From the NCBI GenBank assembly GCA_030448265.1, contig JAUJNG010000002.1, forward strand, positions 62,001 through 126,000: a DNA stretch of 64,000 bases, written 5' to 3'. Below, one piece after another: positions 55,722-64,000 of the stretch. Source of the DNA: Abditibacterium sp. (lineage in GTDB: Bacteria > Armatimonadota > Abditibacteriia > Abditibacteriales > Abditibacteriaceae). A program made the position numbers and the translations under genes. Within the stretch, counting starts at the first letter, position 1; each line of letters opens with the position of its first letter. The notes below the pieces were generated by a model that made no database searches, had not been told where the DNA came from, and worked only from the letters and a program-made list of their open reading frames with translations.

Positions 55722-56597
55722 TCAAACGCGGTCGTTGCAAATCAGGCGATTTAAATAACTGCCGTATTCGGTTTTTTCGAGTTCTTTGGCGCGCTGGAGA
55801 ACCGCGTCGGCGTCGATGTAGCCCATCTGATAGGCGATTTCTTCGAGGCACGCCACTTTGAGGCCCTGGCGTTTTTCGATGGTCTGGATGAAGTTGGAGG
55901 CTTCGAGCAGCGATTCGTGCGTGCCCGTATCGAGCCACGCCGCGCCGCGCCCCAGCTTTTTGGCGTGCAATTGGTTCTGGCGCAGATAGAGATTGTTGAC
56001 TTCGGTAATTTCCAACTCGCCGCGCCACGAGGGTTTGACCTGAGCGGCGATGTCGGTGATCTGCGCGTCGTAAAAATACAGCCCCACCACGGCGTAGTTC
56101 GATTTGGGCTGGGTCGGCTTTTCTTCGATGCTCACAACGCGATTGTCGCCGCCGTATTCGATCACCCCATAACGCTGCGGGTCGGCGACCCAGTAGCCGA
56201 AAACCGTCGCTCCTTCTTCGGTTTGCGCGGCATCGTGGAGCATTTCGCTCAGGCCGTAGGAATAGAAGATGTTGTCGCCCAGAATGAGACACGCGGACTC
56301 GCCGTCGAGAAACTCCCTGCCGATGATAAACGCCTGCGCCAGGCCGTCGGGCGAGGGCTGCGCGGCGTATTGGAGGTTAATGCCCCACTGCGAACCGTCG
56401 CCCAGCAAGCGCTCGAAAAGCGGCAGGTCGTGCGGCGTGGAAATGAGCAGAATATCGCGCATTCCCGCCAAAAGCAGCGTGGAAAGCGGATAGTAGATCA
56501 TCGGTTTGTCGAAAACCGGCAAAAGCTGCTTGGAAACGGCCTGGGTGAGGGGATGGAGGCGCGTGCCGCTGCCTCCGGCGAGAACAATGCCTTTCAT
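55722..56597 (-). CDS. rfbA: glucose-1-phosphate thymidylyltransferase
   Basis: A 291-residue enzyme that makes dTDP-glucose from glucose-1-phosphate and dTTP. ATG at 56597 gives the canonical start [20 protein letters not shown]; the longer frame upstream is unrelated. Lys in [18 protein letters not shown] and Asp in [14 protein letters not shown] are the nucleotide and metal sites. It sits 43 bases after rfbB, whose product uses its product. No rfbC or rfbD is in the window. Confidence 0.95.
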   Translation of the reverse strand: MKGIVLAGGSGTRLHPLTQAVSKQLLPVFDKPMIYYPLSTLLLAGMRDILLISTPHDLPLFERLLGDGSQWGINLQYAAQPSPDGLAQAFIIGREFLDGESACLILGDNIFYSYGLSEMLHDAAQTEEGATVFGYWVADPQRYGVIEYGGDNRVVSIEEKPTQPKSNYAVVGLYFYDAQITDIAAQVKPSWRGELEITEVNNLYLRQNQLHAKKLGRGAAWLDTGTHESLLEASNFIQTIEKRQGLKVACLEEIAYQMGYIDADAVLQRAKELEKTEYGSYLNRLICNDRV

Positions 56598-56640
56598 AAT
56601 GGGGTTTTTAGCTCGTTTTTGCGGCGCTGGCGGCGCGGTC

Positions 56641-57654
56641 TTAAGCGTTTTGCAGCCGCTTGTCGTATTGACGCCGGTAGAAATCCTGATAATCAGCGCC
56701 GTCTCGAATCGGGCGCCACCAGTCCTGGCGCTCCTGGAACCAGGCGACGGTTTCGCGCAGTGCGTCCTCAAAACTGTGGCGCGGCGCGTAGCCCAGACCT
56801 TTGATTTTGTCGAAATTGAGGGCGTAGCGCCGGTCGTGTCCGGCGCGGTCTTCGACGTGCTTAATCAGCGAATCGGGCTTGTCCAGCAGACGCAATATCT
56901 GCGCGACGATCTCTTTGTTGAAGCGCTCGTTGCCCCCGCCGACATTATAGGCTTCGCCAGGTGTTCCCCGTTCGCCGGCGAGCAGAATTCCCAGCGCGTG
57001 ATCGAGCGCGAAAATCCAGTCGCGGCGCTGCATTCCGTCGCCGTAGAGCGGCAATGCTTTATCGTCGATGGCGTTGGTAGCCATGAGCGGAATCAGTTTT
57101 TCGGGAAATTGATAGGGCCCAAAAGTATTCGAGCCGCGCGTGGTGATGACGGGCAAACCGTGCGAAATGAAGTAGGAGCGCGCGATCAGTTCGCCGCCCG
57201 CTTTGCTGGCCGCGTAAGGGCTGCGCGGCTCCAACGGGTCGGTTTCGAGCGAATAGCCGCTTTCGACATCGCCGTAAACCTCGTCGGTCGAAACCTGGAT
57301 AAAACGCTCCACGCCGCGCTTTTTGGCTTCTTCGCAAAGGACGTAAACGCCGTAAACATCGGTTTGCACGAAAGCGCCGGCCAGTTCGGGATCGCCCATC
57401 AGCGAGCGGTCAACGTGCGATTCGGCGGCGAAATTGAACACCATCTCGCAGCCTTCCATGGCGCGCGAAACCGCTTTTGGGTCGCAGATATCGCCTTCGA
57501 CGAACTCACACTCCAGATTTTCGAGGTTGTCCAGGCGCCCCGCGTAAGTGAGTTTGTCCAGCACCACGACATCGGTATCGGGCCGCTCCGACGCCAGCAG
57601 ACGCACGAAATTGGAGCCGATAAATCCCGCCCCGCCGGTGACTAAAATTTTCAT
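56641..57654 (-). CDS. rfbB: dTDP-glucose 4,6-dehydratase
   Basis: A 337-residue short-chain dehydrogenase-type enzyme. ATG at 57654 begins [20 protein letters not shown] with the NAD-binding GxxGxxG. The catalytic STDEVYG (Thr, Asp, Glu) and YAASKAGGE (Tyr-x3-Lys) are intact. It converts dTDP-glucose into dTDP-4-keto-6-deoxyglucose, the precursor of rhamnose and other deoxysugars. With rfbA it supplies donor sugars for the glycosyltransferases of the locus. Confidence 0.95.
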   Translation of the reverse strand: MKILVTGGAGFIGSNFVRLLASERPDTDVVVLDKLTYAGRLDNLENLECEFVEGDICDPKAVSRAMEGCEMVFNFAAESHVDRSLMGDPELAGAFVQTDVYGVYVLCEEAKKRGVERFIQVSTDEVYGDVESGYSLETDPLEPRSPYAASKAGGELIARSYFISHGLPVITTRGSNTFGPYQFPEKLIPLMATNAIDDKALPLYGDGMQRRDWIFALDHALGILLAGERGTPGEAYNVGGGNERFNKEIVAQILRLLDKPDSLIKHVEDRAGHDRRYALNFDKIKGLGYAPRHSFEDALRETVAWFQERQDWWRPIRDGADYQDFYRRQYDKRLQNA

Positions 57655-57789
57655 AATTTGCTCGCGATTGAAAAACGGGGTTGACAAGCGTGATCGAAAT
57701 CGACGCAGGCCTTCCCTTTTTGCGCCTGAAGTGTAACGTCTGGCTCCACGATGCCAAGCCCCCTCCCAATAGGGTGACGTTTGGTGAGA

Positions 57790-57901
57790 TAGGTTCTATG
57801 AGTTTGTTTGGAAAGTCCCTTGAAGAGTGCAACAAGCGGGGCTTGCGCCCTCTTCCAATCGGGTGTTTCTCATCGCAAGGGATTTTTTCAAACAAACTTT
57901 A
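57790..57901. repeat. hairpin element carrying a half copy of palindrome family A
   Basis: GAGTTTGTTTGGAAAGTCCC (from 57790) and, inverted, AAAGTTTGTTTGAAAAAATC (from 57901) are the outer arms. Between them 57833-57860 matches the left half of family A (GCGGGGCTTGCGCCCTCTTC, then CAATC), and the right half is missing. It lies between rfbB and the hybrid kinase gene and may also end the kinase transcript. Confidence 0.6.
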
Positions 57902-57930
57902 AGCCCTTACGAAGACTTTTCGCCCGCTCT

Positions 57931-60048
57931 TCAGGCCAAGGCGCGCACGCCGGAGTGGCGCCCCAGATCGGCGACGGCGGCGGCGAGTTTGCTGGGTTCG
58001 ACGGGCTTGGCGAGGTGCACCGCGAAACCCGCCGACAGCGCTTGCAAACGATCCTGTTCTCCCGCGTAGGCCGTCAGCGCCAGCGCGGGCAGGCGGCAAT
58101 TGTGTTCGGTGGCCCAGGCTTGGACGCGGCGCATCAACGCGTAGCCGTCTTCGCCTGGCATGGCGATATCCGACACCAGCACGTCGGGCGCGTTTTGGGT
58201 CAGGGCGTCCATCGCCGCCTGCGCCGAGGCCGCCGTCGTCACCTGCGCGCCAAACATCCGCAGTGCGGTGGCGAGAAGTTCGCGGGCGTCATCGCCGTCT
58301 TCGACCAGTAAAACCTTCAGACCATCGAGCGAAACGGCGTTGGCGCCTGCGCCGTTGGAGCGCGCGGCGGAGAGAGATTGGGCGGTATTGGGCGCTTTGG
58401 AAGGCGGCAGCTGCGGCAGACGAACCGAAAAAGTCGCGCCGTGCCCGATGCCTTCGCTGCAAGCCTGCACAGTGCCGCCGTGCATTTCGGCGAGGTGACG
58501 CACAATCGAAAGCCCCAATCCCAGGCCACCGTGACGCCGCGTGCTGGTGCTGTCGGCCTGGCGGAAACGGTCGAACAAAAAGGGCATGAACTCGGGCGAA
58601 ATGCCCTCGCCGCTGTCTTTGACCTCCAAAACGAACTGGGGGCCTTCGGCTTCCAGCGTTACCTCGATGCAGCCTCGTGGCGGCGTGAATTTAATGGCGT
58701 TGGAAATCAAATTCCACACGATTTGCTGCAGGCGCGGCTCGTCTCCCAGCATCCGATCCGAGGTCACACGGTTGGAAAAGCCCACTGCGACGCCCTTGGT
58801 CTCCCACACCGGAGCCAGCGAATGGACGCCGTTTTGAACCACCTGGGCGAGCGCGACCGGCGCCATTTGGAGCTTCAAGCGTCCGGTGATGATGCTCGAC
58901 ACTTCGAGCAAATCTTCGATGAGCCTGGCCTGCGTCGCCGCGTTGCGCTCGATGACGCTGAGGCCGTGCGCGAGCGTTTCCCTGTCCATTTCGTCGCCCT
59001 GGATGATCTGCGACCAGCCCAGAATCGCGGTGAGGGGCGAGCGCAACTCGTGGGACAAAACCGCCAGAAATTCGTCGCGCGCCTTGAGCGCTTCGAGAGT
59101 TTTGCGGTGCAGCCGCGCGTTTTCCACCGCCATCGCACAGCGACGCGCCAGATCTTCGGCAAGTGAGAGGTCTAAGGGCGAAAAGTTGCGCTGCGGCGTG
59201 GCGGAAACCAAGCTCATCACGCCCAGGGTGCGCCCGTCGGCCAAAAGCGGCACGATCATCGCCGAGCAAACGCCCAACTGCTGCAAAATCTGCAAATGCC
59301 GCTCATCGCGCGCGATTTCTTTCAAAAAAGCATCGGAAACTTCGATCAACAGCTGCGAACGAGCGGACTTCATCACTTCCCAGAGCGGGTGCTGCCAGCC
59401 TGGAACCGGCCCGTATTGCAACAACTGCTGCACCAGCGGTTCCTGCTCGGCATCGGCGTGGGCGACAGCGACGCGCTCGATGTCGCCATTTTCGGCCACC
59501 ACGTCGATCAGGCAGTAATCCGCGAAGTGCGGGACCGCCAAACGCGCGGCGCGCGCGAGTGTGGTGGCATAATCGAGCGAAGACAGCACCAGACTCGCTT
59601 CGGCCAGGATTTGCAGCGTGGTTTCGATGCGCCGCCGCTCGTCGCGCTCTTTGGCCTCGCGCAGCGCGCGCTTCACCGAAGGCAGGAGGCGCTCCAGACG
59701 GCTTTTGAGAACGTAATCGGTCGCGCCGCGCTTGAGGGTGTCTATCGCCAACTCTTCGCCCAAATGCCCCGAAACAAAAATAAAGGGCCAGTGGGGACGC
59801 TCCTGCTGCGCGATTTCGAGCGCTTCGATGCCGTCGAAGTTAGGCAGCGAATAGTCGGCCAGAATTAGGTCGAAGCAGCCGTCGCGCAACGCCGCGAGGT
59901 AATCCTCGCGGGTTTGCACGCGGTGAACCTGACAATCCAAGCCGTCGCTGTTCAGCCAATCGACGATCAAATCCGCGTCGAGCGGGCTGTCTTCGAGCAA
60001 AAGAACGTGAAGTAATGCGATGGGAATCACCTTGGAGCGGCTTGCCAC
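57931..60048 (-). CDS. hybrid sensor histidine kinase (REC-GAF-HisKA-HATPase-REC)
   Basis: A 705-residue cytoplasmic kinase starting at GTG 60048. A receiver domain (residues ~13-130) has phospho-acceptor Asp65 in LILADYSLPNFDG. A GAF domain follows at ~150-310. The kinase core shows the phospho-His in VLSHELRSPLTAILGW, N box VWNLISNAIKFTP, DSGEGISPEF and the GLGLGLSIVRHLA lid. A C-terminal receiver has VLVSDIAMPGEDGY and the Lys in HLAKPVEPSKL. No membrane segment is visible. It is downstream of the phytochrome-response regulator pair and may receive or pass on that signal. Confidence 0.9.
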   Translation of the reverse strand: MASRSKVIPIALLHVLLLEDSPLDADLIVDWLNSDGLDCQVHRVQTREDYLAALRDGCFDLILADYSLPNFDGIEALEIAQQERPHWPFIFVSGHLGEELAIDTLKRGATDYVLKSRLERLLPSVKRALREAKERDERRRIETTLQILAEASLVLSSLDYATTLARAARLAVPHFADYCLIDVVAENGDIERVAVAHADAEQEPLVQQLLQYGPVPGWQHPLWEVMKSARSQLLIEVSDAFLKEIARDERHLQILQQLGVCSAMIVPLLADGRTLGVMSLVSATPQRNFSPLDLSLAEDLARRCAMAVENARLHRKTLEALKARDEFLAVLSHELRSPLTAILGWSQIIQGDEMDRETLAHGLSVIERNAATQARLIEDLLEVSSIITGRLKLQMAPVALAQVVQNGVHSLAPVWETKGVAVGFSNRVTSDRMLGDEPRLQQIVWNLISNAIKFTPPRGCIEVTLEAEGPQFVLEVKDSGEGISPEFMPFLFDRFRQADSTSTRRHGGLGLGLSIVRHLAEMHGGTVQACSEGIGHGATFSVRLPQLPPSKAPNTAQSLSAARSNGAGANAVSLDGLKVLLVEDGDDARELLATALRMFGAQVTTAASAQAAMDALTQNAPDVLVSDIAMPGEDGYALMRRVQAWATEHNCRLPALALTAYAGEQDRLQALSAGFAVHLAKPVEPSKLAAAVADLGRHSGVRALA

Positions 60049-60083
60049 CGCACCTGAAAATTTGTTTGCATCAAAAGAGCCTT

Positions 60084-60219
60084 AGAAGGAGTTTTGGGAA
60101 GTGCCTGTAGGGGCGTAGCGTGCTACGCCCAAAACCTCCAGCGCGCGTCATACGAAGGCTTCTCCAGCGCCCTGGGCGTAGCACGCTACGCCCCTACAGG
60201 CACTTCCAAAACTCCTTCT
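60084..60219. repeat. palindromic element with 47-base arms
   Basis: Arm 60084-60130 (AGAAGGAGTTTTGGGAAGTG onward, including GGGGCGTAGCGTGCTACGCC) pairs with 60173-60219 almost perfectly. The 42-base loop is unpaired. It lies between the hybrid kinase start and the response regulator stop. Confidence 0.85.
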
Positions 60220-60233
60220 AAGAGAGTATCCAA

Positions 60234-60303
60234 AGAGGCGGGATTTACGTCCTCCTCCAATCTGGACAGTTGACGATTGGAAGAGGACGTAAGTCCCGCC
60301 TCT
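60234..60303. repeat. palindromic repeat, family A copy 4
   Basis: Arms AGAGGCGGGATTTACGTCCT (from 60234) and AGGACGTAAGTCCCGCCTCT (to 60303), with the CTCCAATC/GATTGGAAG core inside. It is 14 bases from the element at 60084-60219 and 22 bases after the response regulator stop, where it could serve as a transcript end. Confidence 0.85.
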
Positions 60304-60325
60304 CTTGCCTGTTGAGAGTAGGCCC

Positions 60326-60784
60326 TTAGCCCTTTTGGGAGCGCGCCGTGCCAGGCGGCGGCTCGTTGATGACGGCCCAGAACAGGCCCAGTTCTTTGAG
60401 CGCGGCCACGAAATCGCCGAAATCGACCGGTTTGACGACGTAGGCGTTGACGCCCAGGTTGTAGGAGTGCACCAGATCCTGCTCTTCGCGCGAGGAAGTG
60501 AGCATCACGACCGGCACCGAGCGCAGTTCGGGGTCGCATTTGACCTGTTTGAGCACTTCCAGACCGTCGATTTTGGGCAGTTTGAGATCGAGCAGCACCA
60601 CGGCGGGATGGCCTGGCGAGCGCATTTTGAAAACGCCGCGCCGGTAGAGGTAGTCGAGCGCTTCGGCGCCGTCGCGCACCACGATGACCTCGTTGGCGAG
60701 GTTGTTCTCTTCCATCGCGGCGAGCGTAAGTTCGACGTCGTTGGGTGTGTCTTCGACCAGCAAAATGCGCTTAAAATTGCTCAT
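60326..60784 (-). CDS. single-domain response regulator (CheY/Rcp1-like)
   Basis: A 152-residue receiver protein without output domain. ATG at 60784 gives MSNFKRILLVEDTPNDVELT. Acidic pair Glu11/Asp12, phospho-acceptor Asp66 in VVLLDLKLPKIDG, Thr in VMLTSSREEQD and Lys in YVVKPVDFGDF are all present. The length and ILLVEDTPNDVELTL start match Rcp1-type partners of phytochromes. It starts four bases after the phytochrome stop, so the two are co-translated and almost certainly a cognate pair. Confidence 0.93.
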   Translation of the reverse strand: MSNFKRILLVEDTPNDVELTLAAMEENNLANEVIVVRDGAEALDYLYRRGVFKMRSPGHPAVVLLDLKLPKIDGLEVLKQVKCDPELRSVPVVMLTSSREEQDLVHSYNLGVNAYVVKPVDFGDFVAALKELGLFWAVINEPPPGTARSQKG

Positions 60785-60788
60785 AGAA

Positions 60789-63107
60789 TCAAGAAGTTTC
60801 TCCACTTTGTTTTTGCAGCGGTGTTTTGGGAAGCGAAAACCCGAACGTCGCGCCCTGCCCGACGACGCCCTGCGCCCAGGTGCGCCCGCCGTGACGCGCC
60901 ACGATGCGGCGCGTGTTGGCCAGGCCAATGCCCGTGCCCTCGAACTCTTCGGCGCGGTGCAGACGCTGAAACACGCCGAACAGCTTGTCGACATAGTTCA
61001 TATCGAAGCCCACGCCGTTATCGGAGACGGTGAAAACCCATTCGCGCGCTTCTTCCTGGCACCGCACCTCGATAATCGCCGGTTCGCGTCCGCGCGAGTA
61101 TTTGAGCGCGTTGGAAAGCAGATTTTGCGCCACCAGACGCAGCATCGCCAGGTCGCCGCGCACCGTGGGCAATGGCTCGATGCGCCATTCCACGCTTCGC
61201 CCCGCGCACTCGGCCCCCAGCCCGACGCGCATTTCCTCGAAAAGCTGCGCCATATCGATGGTGCCCAACCTCATTTCCGAGCGCCCCATACGCGAAAACG
61301 CCAGCAGATTGTCCACTAAGGTGCCCGCATAATGCGCCGATTCGGTGATGGTGCCCAGATAACGCCGGCTGGTGTCGTCAAGCGACGATTCGGCCCGTTT
61401 TTCGAGCATTTTGGCGAAGCCGATGATGTGGCGAAACGGCGCGCGCAAATCGTGCGAAACCGAATAGGAAAACGCTTCCAACTCCTGATTGGAGCGCAAA
61501 AGCTGGGTCGAAAGCTGGGCGCGCTCCTCGGCCTGGCGCAGCACGATGCCCACAATCGCGGCGCGCAGCGCGCTCGCCGCCTCGATTTCCGAGGTCTGCC
61601 ACGCCGGCGCGCGCGCGCGCACCACCTCTTTCCAGATCTCGAACGATTGGCGCGGATGCAGCCTTCCCGTCCCGACTTCGACCGGTTTATGGGGGTTTCC
61701 GGCCCAATTCACCGTCTGCACCACTTCGGGGCGAAACCAGATGATGAAATTGCGATGCACTTCCGATGTCGAAATCGCCAGCACTCCGCACGCCTTGTCC
61801 GCAAAACTCTCGGCGCGCGCCAGTTCGAGCGGCAGGGCGTCGGTCGCCGTCACTTCGCGTCCCTGCGCTTCGAGCCATTCCACGATGGATTTCACCTCGC
61901 TTTCCGAGGGCGTTTGGCCGCGCAAAACGCACTTTTCCTCGCTGTAAAGCGCCACGCCCGCCGCGCCAACCAATTCCAGCAGTTCCAATTCGCGCGCGGC
62001 CAGAGCCTGGACGAAATCGTCGGCGCGCGCCATGTGTTCGAGCAGTTGCGCGTTTTGCTCGGCGCGCCCCAAACGCTCGTCGCGCTCGGCGGCTTTTTCG
62101 CGCGCGTCCAGTTGCAGCGCCAAGACCTGCCCCAAAAACTCGCAGGCGGTGCGAACCTCATACGACAAAAACTTCGGCCCGCGATGATGACAGGCGATCA
62201 GTCCCGCCAACTTCCCGTCGCGCACAATCGAGACCGACATCGAAGCGCCCACGCCCATGTTTTGCAGATATTCGATGTGAATCGGCGACACGCTCCGCAA
62301 AGCCGAATAACTCAGGTCGAGCGAACGATTCGTCACCGGATTGGGGGTTGGAATGATGGGCACCGGCGTCGAATGCACGTCGCAAATCAGGCGCACTTTG
62401 TTTCGCAAATAAAGGTCGCGCGCCTGGCGCGGAATATCCGACGCCGGAAAACGCAGCCCCAGATAGGCATCCATGTCGGGCGCTTTATCTTCGGCGACGA
62501 CAAGGCCGTTCCACGTCTCGTCGAAAAGGTAAATCATCACCTTGTCGAGACCGGCCAGTTCGCGCACCTCGCTCGCCGCGAGGTGGCACAGTTCGGCGGC
62601 AGTGGGCGCGATTTCCAGACGCGCGAGCGCGCCGCCGACCAGAGCATAAGCGGCAGTGGGCGCGATTTCCAGACGCGCGAGCGCGCCGCCGACCAGAGCA
62701 TAAAGGTTTTGAAACGAAGCCGCGCCCTGGGAAACCGCGCGCTCCAGTTCCACAAGGAGCAAACCGTCGTGGCGATGCACCAGAACATGAAATCGGTCTT
62801 CTCCCAGCGTCACGCTGCCAACGTGGAGCGGCTGCGCGCCGATCTGCCCGCCTTCGATGGCGGATAAAAGCGGCTGCCAGCAGGTCGCGTCTAAAACGCT
62901 CGAAAACGGCGCGCCCAGAAGTTCGCTGGCATTGCGGCCCAGATGCGCCAGGGTGTTGTCGCTCGCCTGCACGATGAGCAGTTCCGGTTCGCGCACGGCG
63001 AAGAGCATTCCATGCGGCTGAATAAAGCCAGGAATGTGAATCGGCTCCTGGTCGCAGTTGGAAATATCAACCGGCGGATTGGCGGGGGGAGTGGGTTCGA
63101 CCGTCAT
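60789..63107 (-). CDS. bphP: bacteriophytochrome histidine kinase
   Basis: A 772-residue red/far-red light sensor. ATG at 63107 yields the PAS domain with Cys18 in SNCDQEPIHIPGFIQPHG, the biliverdin-attachment residue of bacteriophytochromes. The GAF domain has FPASDIPRQARDLY and LIACHHRGPKF, the PHY domain the tongue motif PRQSFEIWKE. The kinase has SVSHDLRAPFRHI, NLLSNALKYSRG, DNGVGFDM and GTGIGLANTRRI. Between PAS and GAF, 18 residues (YALVGGALARLEIAPTAA) are repeated in tandem. It is preceded by a heme oxygenase gene and followed by its response regulator. Confidence 0.95.
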   Translation of the reverse strand: MTVEPTPPANPPVDISNCDQEPIHIPGFIQPHGMLFAVREPELLIVQASDNTLAHLGRNASELLGAPFSSVLDATCWQPLLSAIEGGQIGAQPLHVGSVTLGEDRFHVLVHRHDGLLLVELERAVSQGAASFQNLYALVGGALARLEIAPTAAYALVGGALARLEIAPTAAELCHLAASEVRELAGLDKVMIYLFDETWNGLVVAEDKAPDMDAYLGLRFPASDIPRQARDLYLRNKVRLICDVHSTPVPIIPTPNPVTNRSLDLSYSALRSVSPIHIEYLQNMGVGASMSVSIVRDGKLAGLIACHHRGPKFLSYEVRTACEFLGQVLALQLDAREKAAERDERLGRAEQNAQLLEHMARADDFVQALAARELELLELVGAAGVALYSEEKCVLRGQTPSESEVKSIVEWLEAQGREVTATDALPLELARAESFADKACGVLAISTSEVHRNFIIWFRPEVVQTVNWAGNPHKPVEVGTGRLHPRQSFEIWKEVVRARAPAWQTSEIEAASALRAAIVGIVLRQAEERAQLSTQLLRSNQELEAFSYSVSHDLRAPFRHIIGFAKMLEKRAESSLDDTSRRYLGTITESAHYAGTLVDNLLAFSRMGRSEMRLGTIDMAQLFEEMRVGLGAECAGRSVEWRIEPLPTVRGDLAMLRLVAQNLLSNALKYSRGREPAIIEVRCQEEAREWVFTVSDNGVGFDMNYVDKLFGVFQRLHRAEEFEGTGIGLANTRRIVARHGGRTWAQGVVGQGATFGFSLPKTPLQKQSGETS
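62597..62704. repeat. 54-bp tandem duplication inside bphP
   Basis: Units 62597-62650 and 62651-62704 differ at one base by eye. Each codes for 18 residues, so the frame is kept. The duplication lengthens the helix that leads from the PAS into the GAF domain. Confidence 0.95.
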
Positions 63108-63124
63108 GAGTTGGCATCCAGTTT

Positions 63125-63232
63125 TGCCAGCGAATCCATTCGCCGCAAGATTACAAAACGGGCCTTCGCAGGTTAATGCATCCGTCCGCGCCGGCGGACT
63201 TCGTTGTCTTGCGGCGAATGGATTCGCTGTCA
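63125..63232. repeat. palindromic element between bphO and bphP
   Basis: Arms CAGCGAATCCATTCGCCGCA (from 63128) and TGCGGCGAATGGATTCGCTG (to 63229) are perfect over about 23 bases, with a ~55-base GC-rich centre. It occupies nearly all of the gap between the heme oxygenase stop (63236) and the phytochrome start (63107). Confidence 0.85.
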
Positions 63233-63235
63233 GGC

Positions 63236-63811
63236 CTACAAAATGTCGCCGAGCCAATCATCGAGCGCCGCAAAAGTCGCGCGGGCGCTTTCCACAAGCG
63301 CGCTCTGCTCGTCGACGCTGACCGGAAAAGTGTCCAATAATGCGACGAACTCGCGCCACATCGGGCCGACGAGCGCGCCGTAGGAAGCGAAAAAAGCGCC
63401 GCCCTGTTCCGGCTCGATCCCGATTTCGCGGCGCAGATGGCGGGTGATGACCTGCCCGCCCAGCGTCGCGCCTTCCAAAACGTAGGCGCAGCCCAGCAGG
63501 GAAGGAAAGCTCGATAACGGCGGCGCATTTTCGGGGCGCGGCAAAGCCTCGATTTGCCCCGCCTCCAGCCCCAGATGCCCTAAATCGCGGCGCAGCAACT
63601 CGGTTTTGCGCCTCGGCTCGATATCGAAGCCCAACTGCTGCCATTCGGGGCGCCCGAAAAGCGGCGGCTCGACAACGCTGTAGAACCCGTAAAACTTTTG
63701 CAGCAGCAAGCGGTAAAAAGACAGCGACCACCCTCGGCCCAGCAAGTCGATGCGCGCTTCGAGTTGTTCATGTTCACGCCGCGTCGCGTCGCGCAACAGG
63801 TGGAGGATCAT
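63236..63811 (-). CDS. bphO: heme oxygenase (biliverdin-producing)
   Basis: A 191-residue heme oxygenase. ATG at 63811 gives MILHLLRDATRREHEQLEAR with the proximal heme His (His14). The distal-side helix is in GCAYVLEGATLGGQVITRHL. It opens heme to biliverdin, the chromophore that binds Cys18 of the phytochrome encoded next. Gene order heme oxygenase, phytochrome, response regulator is the standard set. A palindrome separates it from bphP and an array of 20-base repeats lies upstream. Confidence 0.93.
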   Translation of the reverse strand: MILHLLRDATRREHEQLEARIDLLGRGWSLSFYRLLLQKFYGFYSVVEPPLFGRPEWQQLGFDIEPRRKTELLRRDLGHLGLEAGQIEALPRPENAPPLSSFPSLLGCAYVLEGATLGGQVITRHLRREIGIEPEQGGAFFASYGALVGPMWREFVALLDTFPVSVDEQSALVESARATFAALDDWLGDIL

Positions 63812-63870
63812 AAAAATGGGCCGCTGGAAGCGCCGGTGATGGCGGCAACAGCTTGAGTATGCCAAGCCCT

Positions 63871-63950
63871 CAAATCACTTTACGGCCCCCCAAATCACTT
63901 TTTCGCTCCTCAAAGCGTTCGGCGGCTCCTCAAAACGCTTTTTCGCTCTT
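63871..63950. promoter_or_regulatory. four 20-bp direct repeats upstream of bphO
   Basis: Units begin at 63871, 63891, 63911 and 63931, each with CAAA at the same place and most with a CTTTTTCGCT- or CTCCT-like second half. The exact 20-base spacing (about two helix turns) and location 60-140 bases upstream of the bphO start suggest an operator array or a spaced activator site. The period is not a multiple of three, so it is not coding repetition. The function is inference. Confidence 0.5.
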
Positions 63951-64000
63951 CTTTTACGATTGTAAAGCCGGATGCGGCGGCGTCACGACGCAAAAGCCCA

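Noticed and set aside
61332-62867. Long + strand reading frame (511 codons) across the phytochrome
   Set aside because: Antisense to a phytochrome with all key residues; even the tandem duplication is explained by the phytochrome frame.

Overview
The window (about 60% GC by eye) is a chromosomal segment of a Gram-negative-type bacterium. It combines an H-X9-DG pseudopilin remnant, a LacI-type regulator, a run of sulfatases with a DUF6785-like membrane protein, an exosortase/PEP-CTERM set and a Wzm/Wzt exporter. This mix is typical of Abditibacteriota/Armatimonadota or the Planctomycetes-Lentisphaerae group. I favour the first, but the sequence alone does not settle it.

Region 1 (1-14.5 kb, + strand) looks like a catabolic island. 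It holds the 3' end of a LacI/PurR-type regulator, a pseudopilin remnant, a secreted parallel beta-helix protein with an apparent frameshift near its start, four sulfatases with export signals (the fourth broken by an in-frame TGA and a frameshift), an SMP-30/gluconolactonase-like enzyme, a fifth sulfatase without export signal, and a large polytopic membrane protein. Together they suggest desulfation and processing of a sulfated glycan, partly outside and partly inside the cytoplasm.

Region 2 (14.5-57.7 kb, almost all - strand) is an exopolysaccharide/O-antigen locus. It contains a tyrosine autokinase with Wzz domain, a multi-SLBB export protein, a membrane/TPR protein, EpsI-family protein plus exosortase plus one PEP-CTERM protein, an O-antigen ligase/polymerase, nine intact GT4-type and three intact GT2-type glycosyltransferases, an exostosin-like and a further DxD-type transferase, six intact methyltransferases (three FkbM-like), Wzm/Wzt, and RfbA/RfbB for dTDP-4-keto-6-deoxyglucose. 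The stretch 33-46 kb is in active decay: glycosyltransferase fragments, a truncated methyltransferase fused to an IS5-family remnant, an orphan Wzt C-terminal domain, a 272-bp exact duplication, and a glycosyltransferase split by a 185-bp element with IS-like ends and a TAA target duplication.

Region 3 (57.9-63.8 kb, - strand) is signalling. A heme oxygenase (biliverdin source), a bacteriophytochrome kinase with the biliverdin cysteine, and a CheY-like regulator follow one another, then a hybrid histidine kinase. Four 20-bp direct repeats lie just upstream of the heme oxygenase gene.

The most unusual feature is the density of palindromic non-coding elements (at least ten, several families, some nested or side by side) between genes of regions 2 and 3. 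Two of them supply the stop codon of the adjoining gene, and one can be tied to an IS5-family remnant by its shared end sequence. I saw no rRNA, tRNA or CRISPR array.
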